Positions 36,059 through 45,318 of a stretch of DNA of 64,000 nt are shown here, piece by piece. The first letter of the stretch is position 1, and each line of letters opens with the position of its first letter. The position numbers were made by a program, and so were the translations under genes. The DNA comes from Minicystis rosea (GTDB lineage: Bacteria > Myxococcota_A > Polyangia > Polyangiales > Polyangiaceae), in the NCBI GenBank assembly GCA_001931535.1, contig CP016211.1, forward strand, positions 9,374,377-9,438,376, read 5' to 3'. The notes below the pieces were generated by a model. It had not been told where the DNA came from. It did no database searches and saw nothing but the letters and a program-made list of their open reading frames with translations.

Positions 36059-36913
36059 TCAATCCGCAATGGAGGCGGGCTTCACCCAGTAGGCCCAGTT
36101 CCAGTGATCGTCGCAGACCCCCGACTCGAAGCTGCGCAGATTGCGGAACATGAGCTTCAGCTCTTCGCCGTCTTCGGTGGCGGTGAAGAATTTGATCACG
36201 CCCTGGTCGACGTTCACGACCTTTTGGGAGGTCTGGATCCGAAAGCGATGGTCGTCCGGCTGGGCGCCACACCCAGTCTTGTCGGGCGTGCAGCCGATCG
36301 GTTTGGTCGACACCGAGAAAGGCAAGCCCACGGGGGCCGTCGCCATCCCATCCACGCCGACGAAGAGCAATTGGGAGCCGGTGCCCTTCGGGTTCAGGAC
36401 ACCATTCCACTCCGGGAGGTTGCGACCCACGAGGGTCGAGACGCACGCCCCTGTGAAAGACACGGTGGCCTGGATGTCGATGAAGTAACCCGTGGAGCTG
36501 GGGAGCTGAAACACGGGCGAATGAGCCGTCAGGTGATAGATGGTATCGCTGTCGCAAGCCGTGCCCGGTGGGCAGGTGTCGAGGGTCAACTCCGTCGTGC
36601 TCGCGGTCAGCACGAGACCTTGAATGTGCAACGACTCGTTCGCCCCCGGCTCCGCCGTGTCGCAACCAAGGGTCGGGGCGCCGTCGATCCCGAGCGCGAA
36701 CGCAAAACGATCATACGTGTGCCCGCACGCGCTGCTCCCCCCGCCGAGCCCGCCGAGCCCGAGATCTCCTCCACCCGTGCCTTCGCCTCCCGCGCCTCCC
36801 GTGCCTCCCGCGCCGGTCGTCGTGCTGGAGCCGTCGAGGGACGGCTCCACGCCGGTATTGCATGCCACGAAGACAATCGAGCTGAGAGCGATTGAGCAGA
36901 ATCGAAAAGCCAT
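36059..36913 (-). CDS. Secreted lipoprotein, unknown function
   Basis: 284 residues. The signal MAFRFCSIALSSIVFVAC ends in a Cys (residue 18). A Gly/Thr-rich spacer (TTTGAGGTGGAGGEGTGGGDLGLGGLGGG) follows to about residue 60. The mature domain contains beta strands with several Cys: ACGHTYDRFAFALGIDGAPTLGCD, LDTCPPGTACDSDTIYHL, YFIDIQATVSFTGACVSTLV, IGCTPDKTGCGAQPDD and a C-terminal DDHWNWAYWVKP. Six or more cysteines suggest disulfides. Not assignable to a family; an exported, possibly surface-exposed protein. Confidence 0.82.
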   Translation of the reverse strand: MAFRFCSIALSSIVFVACNTGVEPSLDGSSTTTGAGGTGGAGGEGTGGGDLGLGGLGGGSSACGHTYDRFAFALGIDGAPTLGCDTAEPGANESLHIQGLVLTASTTELTLDTCPPGTACDSDTIYHLTAHSPVFQLPSSTGYFIDIQATVSFTGACVSTLVGRNLPEWNGVLNPKGTGSQLLFVGVDGMATAPVGLPFSVSTKPIGCTPDKTGCGAQPDDHRFRIQTSQKVVNVDQGVIKFFTATEDGEELKLMFRNLRSFESGVCDDHWNWAYWVKPASIAD

Positions 36914-37035
36914 GTCGTGACCCTATCACTCCTTCGGCCGCACCGTCCTTCGCAAGTTGACCGCGCGGGTGACCGGCGAAGGTGCTGTGCGGCTTCGCTG
37001 CGAACACAAGCGCCGGCGCGCCCGAGCATCGATGT

Positions 37036-37689
37036 CTATGACCAGTCGGTCGCGTCGAGCGCCTCGAGACTGCCAATCACCCGCGCGGCATCGGCAAACG
37101 CAGGATCGTCGCGCACGAAGGGCGCGGGCATGGCGATGACGCGCATGCCCGCGCCGATCGCGGCGCGCACACCGGAGGGCGCATCTTCGAGGACGACGCA
37201 CGCCTCAGGCGCGACGCCCAGCGCGGCCGCCGCGACGAGGAAGATGTCCGGCGCCGGCTTCGGGTGACGAACGGCGGGATGATCCACGCACACGATGACC
37301 GACATGGCCGCGCGAATGGCCTCGTGTCGCGACAGCTTCTCCGCGAGGGCGGCGGTCGTGGAGCTGGTCGCGATGGCCATCGGCGTCCCTGCGGCCGCAA
37401 TGCGGGCCACGAGCGCTGCCGCTCCCGGCATGAGCTCGGCACGGCTCCAGTGTCCGTCGAGGATCGCCGACCGCGCCGCGCCCACCGCGTGCGAATCGAG
37501 CGAGCCGGCGGCCTCGGCGAGGATGCGATCCGTGTCGACTCGGCTGCGCCCAAGCAGGCGCGCGCGAAGCTCGGGCGTCAGCGCGCGCCCATGGCGACGG
37601 AGGACCTCGGCGTTGGCGTGATCGAGGAGCGGCTCCGTGTCGAGGAGCGTGCCGTCGAGATCGAAGATGACGGCGTCGACGCGGGCCAC
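37036..37689 (-). CDS. HAD-superfamily phosphatase/phosphoglucomutase-like
   Basis: 217 residues, cytoplasmic. Motif I is VIFDLDGTLLDTEPL (nucleophile Asp and acid/base Asp at the DxDGT start). The cap lies between ~20 and 85 (LLDHANAEVLRR). Motif II is MAIATSSTTAAL (Ser/Thr), motif III Lys is in HPKPAPDIFLVAA, and motif IV is ACVVLEDAPSGVRAAIGAGMRVIAMP, where ED-x-x-x-G provides the Mg2+ acids. All four motifs are complete, so a functional Mg2+-dependent phosphatase or beta-phosphoglucomutase-like enzyme is likely. Substrate cannot be told. Neighbours do not indicate a pathway. Confidence 0.94.
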   Translation of the reverse strand: MARVDAVIFDLDGTLLDTEPLLDHANAEVLRRHGRALTPELRARLLGRSRVDTDRILAEAAGSLDSHAVGAARSAILDGHWSRAELMPGAAALVARIAAAGTPMAIATSSTTAALAEKLSRHEAIRAAMSVIVCVDHPAVRHPKPAPDIFLVAAAALGVAPEACVVLEDAPSGVRAAIGAGMRVIAMPAPFVRDDPAFADAARVIGSLEALDATDWS

Positions 37690-37796
37690 GCGGCAAACCT
37701 AGCACGAACACGGGCACCGGCGCGCCACCTCACGAGGCAGGCGGAGGCGCTCGGCAGCACGATGATCGCGAGGGGAGTCAGCGTGACGCGGGGTTT

Positions 37797-37814
37797 GGGG
37801 CCGCTTGCGGCCCC
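37797..37814 (-). terminator. GC-rich hairpin after the esterase gene
   Basis: GGGGCCGC-TT-GCGGCCCC, a very strong stem (8-base arms, practical loop of four). It lies 6 bases after the esterase stop on the minus strand. No T-run. Confidence 0.55.
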
Positions 37815-37820
37815 ATCGTC

Positions 37821-38840
37821 TCAAATGCCTTCGTCGAGATACTGATTCCACACCTCGGCGGCGCGGCCGTGCCCGTCGAACGCACAGTGCTGGATGTTCG
37901 GCGTGAGCACGGTCTCGTACACGGGGAAGCCGAGGCTCTGGTAGTAGAGGAAGGTATCGTGTGAATCCTGAGCGAGGTAATCGGCGTCGCCGTAGGTGAA
38001 GAACAACTGCGTGCCGCCGGTCTGGCTCGGATCCCAGGAGAGCTGGCCGTCCCACGGCTTTTCACCACCGCAGTTGATGGCGAACGCGCCCGGATACTGC
38101 GCGCCGTAGCGGGGGAGGAAGCTCGCGGTCAGGAAGATCGATCCGCCCGACGAGCCATAATAGAAGACGGGGGAATTGGAGATGTCATAGGCGGCGCGCA
38201 GCCCCTTGATCGCGGCGTCGAGCGCGACCGCGTTCTGGTGCTGGAGATCGCGCTCCTGGGTGCTCGAGTTGCAGTCGTGCGCAGGCGGCTGCCACCACGC
38301 GCACCCGTTCGGCGCGAGGACCGCGGCGACCAAAGCGTGGTGGTCGTCGGCCCACTGGATCAAGCTCTTGAACACCGAGCCGCTGTTGTACGCGCCGGCG
38401 CCGTCTCCATGGATGTAGAGCGCCAGATTCAGCGGTCCGGTTCCGCCGTTCGGCTCGATGAAGCGCACGTCGACGGAGCCGATGTGCACCTGGCAATACG
38501 AGCGCCCCGCCACGACCTGTCCCGTCGAAACGCAGGTGAGCCCGCCGCTGCCACCGGAGCTCGTCGCCCCAGCATCCGTCGGACCGCCGTCCTTGGGACC
38601 GCTGTCGACAGGGCCGCTGTCGCTAGGCCCGCTGTCGGTGGGGCCGCTGTCGGTAGGACCGCTGTCGCTAGGTCCGCTGTCCGTGACGCCGCCGTCGCCG
38701 AGGCCCGCGTCCTCCGGATCGGAGTGGGCATCACTGCCCGCATCGACGCTCGGGCCCCCGGTGGAAGGATCGCTCGAGCAGCCCACGACGGCGAGGGCCG
38801 TCAAACCGAACACGAGTCCCAACATCCTGTCGTGAAGCAT
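37821..38840 (-). CDS. Secreted esterase/PHB-depolymerase-like lipoprotein
   Basis: About 339 residues from ATG 38840 (ATG 38825 and an upstream 38918 are alternatives). The signal ends in GLTALAVVGCSSDP, a lipobox. A spacer follows whose core is 5-residue DSGP(S/T) repeats, encoded by a 15-base tandem unit (~38590-38690). The catalytic domain has ALYIHGDGAGAYNSG, the nucleophile elbow YYGSSGGSIF (Ser in GSSGGS), TYGDADYLAQD with an Asp, and the final His in PNIQHCAFDGHG. This is the layout of the esterase/PHB depolymerase-like and cutinase-like alpha/beta hydrolases. Secreted and membrane-anchored; probably polymer or ester hydrolysis at the surface. Confidence 0.88.
   Translation of the reverse strand: MLHDRMLGLVFGLTALAVVGCSSDPSTGGPSVDAGSDAHSDPEDAGLGDGGVTDSGPSDSGPTDSGPTDSGPSDSGPVDSGPKDGGPTDAGATSSGGSGGLTCVSTGQVVAGRSYCQVHIGSVDVRFIEPNGGTGPLNLALYIHGDGAGAYNSGSVFKSLIQWADDHHALVAAVLAPNGCAWWQPPAHDCNSSTQERDLQHQNAVALDAAIKGLRAAYDISNSPVFYYGSSGGSIFLTASFLPRYGAQYPGAFAINCGGEKPWDGQLSWDPSQTGGTQLFFTYGDADYLAQDSHDTFLYYQSLGFPVYETVLTPNIQHCAFDGHGRAAEVWNQYLDEGI
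38590..38690 (-). repeat. 15-base tandem repeat encoding the DSGP linker
   Basis: Within the esterase gene the codons for D-S-G-P-(S/T) repeat about six times in the region, with near-identical bases. It encodes a flexible extended linker between the lipid anchor and the catalytic domain; copy number may vary between strains. Confidence 0.75.
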
Positions 38841-39069
38841 GCCCGCGTGAGTTGCCGATAGATCCCTCTGCGTCAAGAAGAATTGCACCACGCCCCGACG
38901 CAGACGACGCCGCAACAATGCTCGTGTGCGTGGATCTGCGCCTTGAAGAGCGATGGTGTGGCCGCGCGACGCGACGATGAATGCTGCGCGCCTTTCAAAT
39001 GCGCAAACTCGCTCTCTGCGAGACTCTCTTCATCGACTGGCGTCGATGAAGAGAGATCATGACGCCGTA

Positions 39070-39684
39070 TCAGCGCTCGTCCTCTTTGAATCGCGTGCGG
39101 CACGCGGAGCAGGCGAGCCATCGCTCCATCACGAACCACTGATAGGACAGCATCAGCGATTGGGCGATGAGCATCCACGCGACCAGGAACACGGCCACGG
39201 CCGAGAGGCCGCTCCAGGAGGGCCAGCCCATGAAGCCGGGGAGCGCGTGAAAGAGGAGCGCGACGAGGAGAGCGGGCGCACCGGCGACGAACCACGCCGC
39301 ATCGGAAAATGTATCGATGTCGCCCTGCGGCCCAGGCACTTCCCGCAGCGAGCCCGTGCGGTGACACGAGGGGCACGCGAACACCTCCGCAGATCGCTCC
39401 GGAGAGCGCGCGCGAGACCGGGTGACACCCACGCTGCTTTCGCGCGAAGGTGCTTCGAAGCCTCGTTGCTGCGGAGGCATCGACACGACCCCTTGGAGCG
39501 CGCGCTCCAGCTCGGGGAGGCGCTGCTTCTGCTCGGCCCAGCCGACGAGGCACACGATGCGCATCGCCGGCGAAACGACGCCCCCCTTCAGACACCCGGT
39601 GGGGATGTGAAGGGCATGGAGGAGCGCGTCGAATTGACCGGGAGGAAGGCGGCGCAGGGCGTGGACGATCTCGTCACGATTCAT
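39070..39684 (-). CDS. Membrane protein with an effector-associated/bacterial death-like N-terminal domain
   Basis: About 204 residues from ATG 39684. The N-terminal ~70 residues read MNRDEIVHALRRLPPGQFDALLHALHIP, then SPAMRIVCLVGWAEQKQRLPELERALQ. The pattern L-P-x-x-Q-F-x-x-L-x-x-x-L plus a second helix W-A-E-Q-x-x-x-L-x-E-L resembles the short effector-associated (bacterial death-like) domains of STAND/caspase conflict systems. Next is a zinc CxxC (VFACPSCHRTGSL), two membrane helices (AAWFVAGAPALLVALLFHALPGF and LSAVAVFLVAWMLIAQSLML), and a second CxxC (WLACSACRTRF). So the four cysteines could form one zinc site in the cytoplasm. It may act as an adaptor with a distant effector; none is adjacent. 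Moderate certainty on the domain. Confidence 0.66.
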   Translation of the reverse strand: MNRDEIVHALRRLPPGQFDALLHALHIPTGCLKGGVVSPAMRIVCLVGWAEQKQRLPELERALQGVVSMPPQQRGFEAPSRESSVGVTRSRARSPERSAEVFACPSCHRTGSLREVPGPQGDIDTFSDAAWFVAGAPALLVALLFHALPGFMGWPSWSGLSAVAVFLVAWMLIAQSLMLSYQWFVMERWLACSACRTRFKEDER

Positions 39685-40148
39685 GGTCGTCGAGTGCGCG
39701 AGACGAGACACGCTCTCAGGTGCTCGGGCCAGAGAGACAATCTCCTCGTGGTTCTGGGGGATGATGATGGGAGCCTGATGGATGTAGGGACCCGCGTGAG
39801 GCATGACAACCCAGGAGCGCCCTGATGTTCATGAAGGTCGAGACGGGGAGGCGTTTCGCCCAGTCGAACGGCTCGTCGTCGCGCGCACCGTCGCCGAGCT
39901 GCGCGCGCGCTGAAGGACCGTGGTCACGCCGCTCACCGGAGCGCAGGATGACGAGCGCATCCTGTAGCAAAAAGAACGAGCCGCGCCCATCGCCCGTCGC
40001 CTTGGGCTTCGCTCGACGACCCGAGCCATCCGCCGCGCGTGCTCGCTACACTTGACGCGCGCGCTCCCAGCCTGCGAATCCCTTCACGAGACAGCCCTGT
40101 TCCTCCGGCGCGAGAGCGGGCCTCACCAACCGAGGTAATGTCGTCGCC
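39685..40148. other. Spacer with no supported gene
   Basis: 464 bases between the membrane protein and the next plus-strand gene. Several overlapping frames exist (e.g. 39716-39970 and 39829-40029 on the minus strand) but they contradict one another, have no ribosome site and no recognisable domain. It must hold the promoters of both flanking genes. Confidence 0.4.
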
Positions 40149-40996
40149 ATGTCCCTGGACTTCTTCGTTGCGCTGCCTGGGCCTCCGCCCACCGTCGCTC
40201 GACTGTCCGCCGCGCTCGAAGCGCACGGCGGCGCAGAGGGCAGTTGGAAAGAGGGTGTCGAAGCAGGCGGCGTGCGCGTGTCGAAGCTCGGGGATCAGGA
40301 GGGCGAGATCCTCGCGGTCGTGACGCGTGCCCTTGCGGAGGCGGGCAAACCACCGTTGTCCGTCGCCACGCTGCTGGTCTATTCCGGTGGTGGCTTTCAA
40401 ACGCAGGAGGACGTCGGCGCGGCGTTGATTGGCCATGCGGGAGGAGCGATCGTCACCGAGGATGGAGAGCTGCTCCATTACGCGAAGGCCCGCGCTGCGA
40501 AGAAGACGGCCGCCAAAAGACAGCCGCCAAGAAGCCGCGTGAGAGCGCGACCTCGCCCAAGGGCATCGATGTCTCGGTGCCGGATGAGGTGACCCGCATG
40601 TTCGGTGGAGAGCAGATCCTCTATGCCCTGGCGATGCGCGCTCGGCCGAAGCTCACGTTCACCGCGCTGGTGAAAGCGATTGGCGTCGACGCCCGCACGA
40701 TCGGTCACTCCCGGATGGGAACGTGGGATGCAAACCAGATTGGATCCATCGTGCTCAAGGAGACGGGGAGCTCCGATCTGCGGTTCTACGCGAACGATTT
40801 GAAAGCCATTGGCATGGCGAAGACGGCCGCGTTGTTCCGGCTGTCCTTCAAATACTGGCACGTGAAATCGGTGCCCGAGGACGAGTGGACGGCCATGCTC
40901 CGCCTGATGTGCGCGCTCGGGCGCGATGGGCGCGGCGTGCTCTACCGCGTCGATGCGGAGAGCCGCGTGACGCGCTACGATTTCGACGCCGGCTGA
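40149..40996 (+). pseudogene. Unknown two-part protein gene with one frameshift
   Basis: Frame one starts at ATG 40149 with DFFVALPGPPPTVARLSAAL, GVRVSKLGDQEGEILAVVTRAL and SVATLLVYSGGGFQTQEDVG, ending in a Lys/Ala linker. At the A run 40515-40518 (AAAA where AAAAA is expected) the sensible frame moves by one, continuing KTAAKKPRES, then VPDEVTRMFGGEQILYALAMRARPKL, NDLKAIGMAKTAALFRLSFKYWHVK and a normal stop at 40996. The restored product would be about 282 residues. The N-terminal part recalls small DUF domains; the C-terminal part is not recognised. The break in a homopolymer suggests a consensus error. Confidence 0.66.
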
Positions 40997-41138
40997 GCAG
41001 GCGGCCTATCGGGGCAGCCATCTTCGCCATGGTTGGCGATGGCCGCACGGGTCGGCGTTCGACGGATGGAGGAATCCAGAGGCGCTCGATGCGGCGTGCC
41101 CTACGATCGCGGGGCCACAGCGTCGCCGGAGGTGGACC

Positions 41139-42242
41139 ATGAGCAAGGCCAAACTGTTCACGCCCTTCCATGTCGACGGTTTGGAGCTCGTCAATCGCAT
41201 CGTCATTGCACCGATGTGCCAGTACTCGGCCGAGAACGGCTGCATGACCGATTGGCACCTGATCCACCTCGGTCACCTCGCGCTCTCGGGCGCCGGCCTC
41301 TTGACCATCGAGGCGACGGCCGTGCTGCCCGAAGGGCGGATCACCTACGGTGACGTCGGCCTCTGGTCGGACGAGAACGAATCTGCGCTCGGCCGCACCT
41401 TGGAGGGCGTCCGCCGGTATTCGGACATTCCCATCGCGCTTCAGCTCGCCCACGCCGGCCGCAAAGCATCCACGGAGGTCCCTTGGAAAGGGGGCCGGCA
41501 CATTCCGCCGGATGCGCCGAATGGTTATCGAACCTTCGCTCCATCACCCATCCCCTTTCATCCCGACGACACGCCTCCGGTGGAGCTCGATCGCGCGGGC
41601 CTCTCCAAGGTTCGTGAGGCCTTTGCCGCTGCGGCCCGGCGCGCCGCGCGCGTCGGCCTGGACGCGGTGCAGATTCACGGCGCCCACGGATATCTCTTGC
41701 ACGAGTTCCTCTCTCCGCTCTCCAACCATCGTGACGACGAATACGGTGGCAGCTTGGAGAATCGCATGCGCTTCCCGCTCGAGGTCTTCGATGCGGTCCG
41801 CGCCGCGTTTCCCTCGGGTCGCCCGGTCAGCATGCGCGCGTCCGGGACCGACTGGGTGCCAGGTGGTTGGGACATCGAGCAGACCATCGCCTTCGCCCGC
41901 GCCTTGGAGGCGCGCGGGTGCAGCGCCTTTCACGTGTCGAGCGGTGGGCTCTCGCCCGAGCAGCAAATCCCGGTGGGCCCGAGCTACCAAGTCCCTTTGG
42001 CCCGCGCGGTGAAGGCGGCGACGAGGACTCCCGTCATCGCGGTTGGATTGATTACCGACTTCGAGCAGGCCGAGGCCATCCTCGGCACGGGCGACGCGGA
42101 TCTGATCGCCTTGGCCCGCGCCATCCTCTACGACCCTCGCTGGCCATGGCACGCCGCCGCCCATTTCGGCGCCCAAGTGAAGGCGCCCGTCCAATATCGA
42201 AGGTCCCAACCGAGCCGATATCGAGAGCTGTTCGACCGCTGA
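41139..42242 (+). CDS. NADH:flavin oxidoreductase, Old Yellow Enzyme (YqjM/XenA-like)
   Basis: 367 residues, FMN-binding TIM barrel that reduces alpha,beta-unsaturated carbonyls with NAD(P)H. The start is FTPFHVDGLELVNRIVIAPMCQYSAENG, where the APMCQYSA cysteine is the YqjM-class marker near the flavin. Further on are ALQLAHAGRKAST (His and Arg for flavin/substrate), GLDAVQIHGAHGYLLHEFLSPLSNHRDDEYGG and the FMN-phosphate region with VIAVGLITDFEQAEAILGTGDADLIALARAILYDP. Length is normal. It is preceded by a frameshifted unknown gene and followed by a hairpin with a convergent methyltransferase. A role in reductive detoxification or secondary metabolism is plausible. Confidence 0.95.
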   Translation: MSKAKLFTPFHVDGLELVNRIVIAPMCQYSAENGCMTDWHLIHLGHLALSGAGLLTIEATAVLPEGRITYGDVGLWSDENESALGRTLEGVRRYSDIPIALQLAHAGRKASTEVPWKGGRHIPPDAPNGYRTFAPSPIPFHPDDTPPVELDRAGLSKVREAFAAAARRAARVGLDAVQIHGAHGYLLHEFLSPLSNHRDDEYGGSLENRMRFPLEVFDAVRAAFPSGRPVSMRASGTDWVPGGWDIEQTIAFARALEARGCSAFHVSSGGLSPEQQIPVGPSYQVPLARAVKAATRTPVIAVGLITDFEQAEAILGTGDADLIALARAILYDPRWPWHAAAHFGAQVKAPVQYRRSQPSRYRELFDR

Positions 42243-42282
42243 TTCACCGGCCTGTGCGGGAGACGGCGAGACGGGCCACGCG

Positions 42283-42325
42283 GTCGCCGCTCATGCGTGC
42301 TTCTGCAGCATCGACGAGCGGCGAC
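42283..42325. terminator. Hairpin between convergent Old Yellow Enzyme and methyltransferase genes
   Basis: GTCGCCGCTC and GAGCGGCGAC form perfect 10-base arms with a 23-base loop that itself contains ATGC/GCAT. It fills the gap between stops 42242 and 42333. Likely works in both directions. Confidence 0.55.
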
Positions 42326-42332
42326 GAGAGCT

Positions 42333-43079
42333 TCAACAACCGGGCTTCGTGGCCTCGATCAAGATGCAGTGTGGCCGGTCGACGTAGGGGCTCCATTTGT
42401 CGGCGTCGCGTTCGCCCGCGCCCGGTGCGACCGACAGAGGCACGATGCGCGCGTCCACGAGGCCCGCTTCGCGCAGCGAGACGAGGTATGTGCCCCAGCT
42501 CCAACGATACGCGGTGATGCCTGGGCTCCAGGCATCGCCCAGCCACAAGGCGAATTGGAACTCTTGCCCATCCACGGGCTCGGGTGTGATCTCCATGCGG
42601 ACGCCGAAAGGAACGTAATACTCGGGGTCCGATGGGAAATCGGGGTTGACCGCGAAGGTGACGAGCTTGCCGCCGGGCGCGAGGTGGCTCGCGATGGATC
42701 GGCACATGCCGGCGAGCTGCTCACGCGAGCTCGCGTAATGGAGCAAGTAGACCGCGAGGACCCGATCGAAGATTTCGCCGAGCGACAAGGCCGCGGCGTC
42801 CTGTGCTCGATACACGGCGCCGAGCGGGCGCTGCGCCTCCTCCTCGCGGGCGACACGGAGCATGTCGTCGGAGAGATCCACGCCGACCACGCGCGCGGCG
42901 CCGCGACGCAGGAGCGCGCGGGTGTAATGGCCCGTGCCGCAAGCGACCTCGAGGACGGAGCGCCCGCGCACGTCACCGAGCTGTTTGAGGATGGAGTGCT
43001 CTTCGATGGGGATACGGAACGACAATGTCGAAAAGGTGCGATCATAACGGTCGGCAATGTCTCGATAGCTCTCGTCCAT
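42333..43079 (-). CDS. Class I SAM-dependent methyltransferase
   Basis: About 248 residues from ATG 43079, with GGAGGA upstream. Motif I is VLEVACGTGHYTRALLRRG, motif II RVVGVDLSDDMLRVAREEE, then AQDAAALSLGEIFDRVLAVYLLHYASSREQLAGM and the beta-5 region KLVTFAVNPDF. This resembles UbiE/COQ5-like small-molecule methyltransferases in which a Met/Leu-rich lid follows the SAM pocket. No partner gene is coupled to it. Substrate unknown. Confidence 0.9.
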   Translation of the reverse strand: MDESYRDIADRYDRTFSTLSFRIPIEEHSILKQLGDVRGRSVLEVACGTGHYTRALLRRGAARVVGVDLSDDMLRVAREEEAQRPLGAVYRAQDAAALSLGEIFDRVLAVYLLHYASSREQLAGMCRSIASHLAPGGKLVTFAVNPDFPSDPEYYVPFGVRMEITPEPVDGQEFQFALWLGDAWSPGITAYRWSWGTYLVSLREAGLVDARIVPLSVAPGAGERDADKWSPYVDRPHCILIEATKPGC

Positions 43080-43244
43080 GCGTCCTCCTGCGCCAAGCGC
43101 CGCCCACCATGAGATAGGAGGCTTGGGACGGAGGGAAGAGATCACTCCATCGGACTGCGTGACCCACGCGCGCCTACAACGGCGCTCTCGTGCGATGTGC
43201 GCGCGCGGCGAAAGGGCTCTGAACGAGCGCGCGCGCGGCCATCG

Positions 43245-45242
43245 TCACGCGAGCGCGTCGAGATCGAACCTTCGCAGCTTGCCGCCGTCCTCCAGGATCC
43301 AGAGCCACCGCGGCGTCTCGCCGAAGTTGAACGTCGCGACGAAGTGCGTCGCGCCCAGCGCATCGAGCGAAGCCACCGGCTCGCCCGTGAGCGTGAAGAC
43401 GTGGACGCGACGCGTGTGCATGTCCTCCGCGACGACGCGGCGGACGGCGAGATCGACGTGCAACCGACCGATGGTGACGTTCGCGACCTCGGCGGAGGCC
43501 ACGATCACCGAAGGCTCGGCGGCGCGCGTGACCAACCATCCAGAGAGCGAGTGGGAAGGCAGAACGTGCTCGAAGTCGGGAAGAAGCTCGCCTTCGAGGG
43601 CGTTGCTCAAGGTCCCGTCCGCGGCCACGAGGAACCGGCGTGTGTGCCCATCCGTGCAAATGCCTTGTACGAAGACTTTGCCGCAACCACCGTCGACGCT
43701 CACGGTGTCGTCGGTGCGAAGGCGCGTTCCCTGGAGGGTCAGCGCGATCGGCGCGGCGGCGCCCGTGTCGGGATCGAAGCGATGGAGGGCGCGCGCGTCG
43801 CCGCCGAGATCTTCCAAACCGACGATGGCCGCGCCGTCGAAGCCCAGGTCCTTGCACCGAGGCAGCGGATCCTCGAATGCCCATCGCGGAGCGAGCGTCT
43901 CGCGATCGAATGCGCGCGCCGTCCGTTCCTCGATGATCACGAGATCCGATCCACGCGCGTACACGCGTGGCATCGGGCCTGCGGTGATCTTGCCGGGCGT
44001 ACGCAGCGCGCCGGTGTCGAGGTCGACGATGGAGATGGTGCCGTCCGTCGCCATGCACAGGAGATCGGCACCGATCCGAAGCCATCGGCCCTCGGCCGGG
44101 ACGGGCACGGTGGCCACGAGGGACGCCTTCTGAAGCACGGCGCCGTTGCTTCGCTCGATGCGCCGGCTGGCTTCGTGGATCACGGTGACGTGACCGTCTC
44201 GGCCTCCCGTCACCGCATAAGCGCCGTTCGGCGCGACGCCGACGGCGGTGGCTTCGCCTTCGAGCTCGGGCACGGCGCGCCAACGCGAGACCCTGAGGAA
44301 GCCGCCGCCGAGATCCTGAATCGACGCCGGCTGCGCGCGCATGCGCTTCGCGAACTTGGCTTGATGCGGCGTTTCGGCATCGAGCTCCGCGAAGAGGAGC
44401 TGTCGCTCGTCCACCAGATCCCACACGATGATGCCCACACCGCTCTGGCGCGCCGCGAGCCAGCGTCCATCCGCGCTCGACGCGAGCGGTGTGCACCACG
44501 CGCTCGGCTGCTGGAGCTCGGCGACCTTGCGCCCTCGATACGAGAGCTTCTGCGGGTGATGGGAGCGGTTGTACGCCGCCAAGACATGCTCGCTCACGGG
44601 TGAGAAGCGCGCATCGATCTCGCGAACGCCCTTCGCCATCCACGCTGCCGGCCCGAGATCGCCCACCACCTTGCCCGTCGCGATCTCCACGACCTTGCCT
44701 GCACGCGGATCCTCCACGACGAGGGCGTGCTCTCCCGTGCGATCGACGTCGACACCATGCGCGCGCGCGAGCGGGAGCGCGATGCGCTGAACGACGCGGA
44801 GCCCGGCGTCTCCCCGCTCGATCACGACGAGCGCCGCGCCCGCCACCGCATACGCGCGCCCGAGTCGCCCGGCGAGCGCGGAGACCGGCGCCTCGACGTC
44901 GAGCGCCGCCAATACCTCACCGCCCAAACCGAGGTGCAATACCCGGCTTCCCGAGGCTGCGAGGAGATCGCCCTTCACGAGCACCAGCGCAATCGCCGCC
45001 GGATCGAGCCTGCACAGCTCCCACGACACGCCCAGATGATCGGGCGAGATCGGATGAACCAGCACGCGCCCATCGGTGTGCGTCGCGAGCACGGCGCCCG
45101 TGAGCGCCAGGAGCGACTCGATGGGCGCAAACGGCGCGAGCGCGACAGGACGATCGGCCGGCACCGACGGGCCCGGCCATACGAAGTCGGCCGGGTTCTC
45201 ACTGGGCGGCGGCGCACGTCGCTTGGAGGCTCGAGGAGGCAT
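43245..45242 (-). CDS. Large WD40/PQQ-like beta-propeller protein
   Basis: 665 residues, no signal peptide, so likely cytoplasmic. The basic N-terminus (MPPRASKRRAPPPSENP) is followed by repeated propeller blades: ALTGAVLATHTDGRVLVHPI, SALAGRLGRAYAVAGAALVVI, TGEHALVVEDPRAGKVVEI, SSADGRWLAARQSGVGIIVWDL, VGVAPNGAYAVTGGRDGHVTVIHE, and further blades up to VFTLTGEPVASLDALG. These have the hydrophobic-strand/DG/hydrophobic-W or D pattern of WD40-like repeats, and several blades end in D, as in true WD40. There is no catalytic domain. It may scaffold a protein complex; in myxobacteria such proteins often occur near kinases, but none is adjacent here. The GTG/ATG choice is unproblematic (ATG 45242). 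Confidence 0.8.
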   Translation of the reverse strand: MPPRASKRRAPPPSENPADFVWPGPSVPADRPVALAPFAPIESLLALTGAVLATHTDGRVLVHPISPDHLGVSWELCRLDPAAIALVLVKGDLLAASGSRVLHLGLGGEVLAALDVEAPVSALAGRLGRAYAVAGAALVVIERGDAGLRVVQRIALPLARAHGVDVDRTGEHALVVEDPRAGKVVEIATGKVVGDLGPAAWMAKGVREIDARFSPVSEHVLAAYNRSHHPQKLSYRGRKVAELQQPSAWCTPLASSADGRWLAARQSGVGIIVWDLVDERQLLFAELDAETPHQAKFAKRMRAQPASIQDLGGGFLRVSRWRAVPELEGEATAVGVAPNGAYAVTGGRDGHVTVIHEASRRIERSNGAVLQKASLVATVPVPAEGRWLRIGADLLCMATDGTISIVDLDTGALRTPGKITAGPMPRVYARGSDLVIIEERTARAFDRETLAPRWAFEDPLPRCKDLGFDGAAIVGLEDLGGDARALHRFDPDTGAAAPIALTLQGTRLRTDDTVSVDGGCGKVFVQGICTDGHTRRFLVAADGTLSNALEGELLPDFEHVLPSHSLSGWLVTRAAEPSVIVASAEVANVTIGRLHVDLAVRRVVAEDMHTRRVHVFTLTGEPVASLDALGATHFVATFNFGETPRWLWILEDGGKLRRFDLDALA

Positions 45243-45318
45243 GGCGAAGAGCCATAACAGGGTTCCCGCGCGCCGCGCCGCGAAAGCCCGAATACGGCGA
45301 ACCTACCATTCGAGCGCA

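Noticed and set aside
39716..40029. Two overlapping minus-strand frames after the effector-associated-domain gene
   Set aside because: Mutually exclusive, without ribosome sites or homology signals; likely chance open frames in GC-rich DNA.
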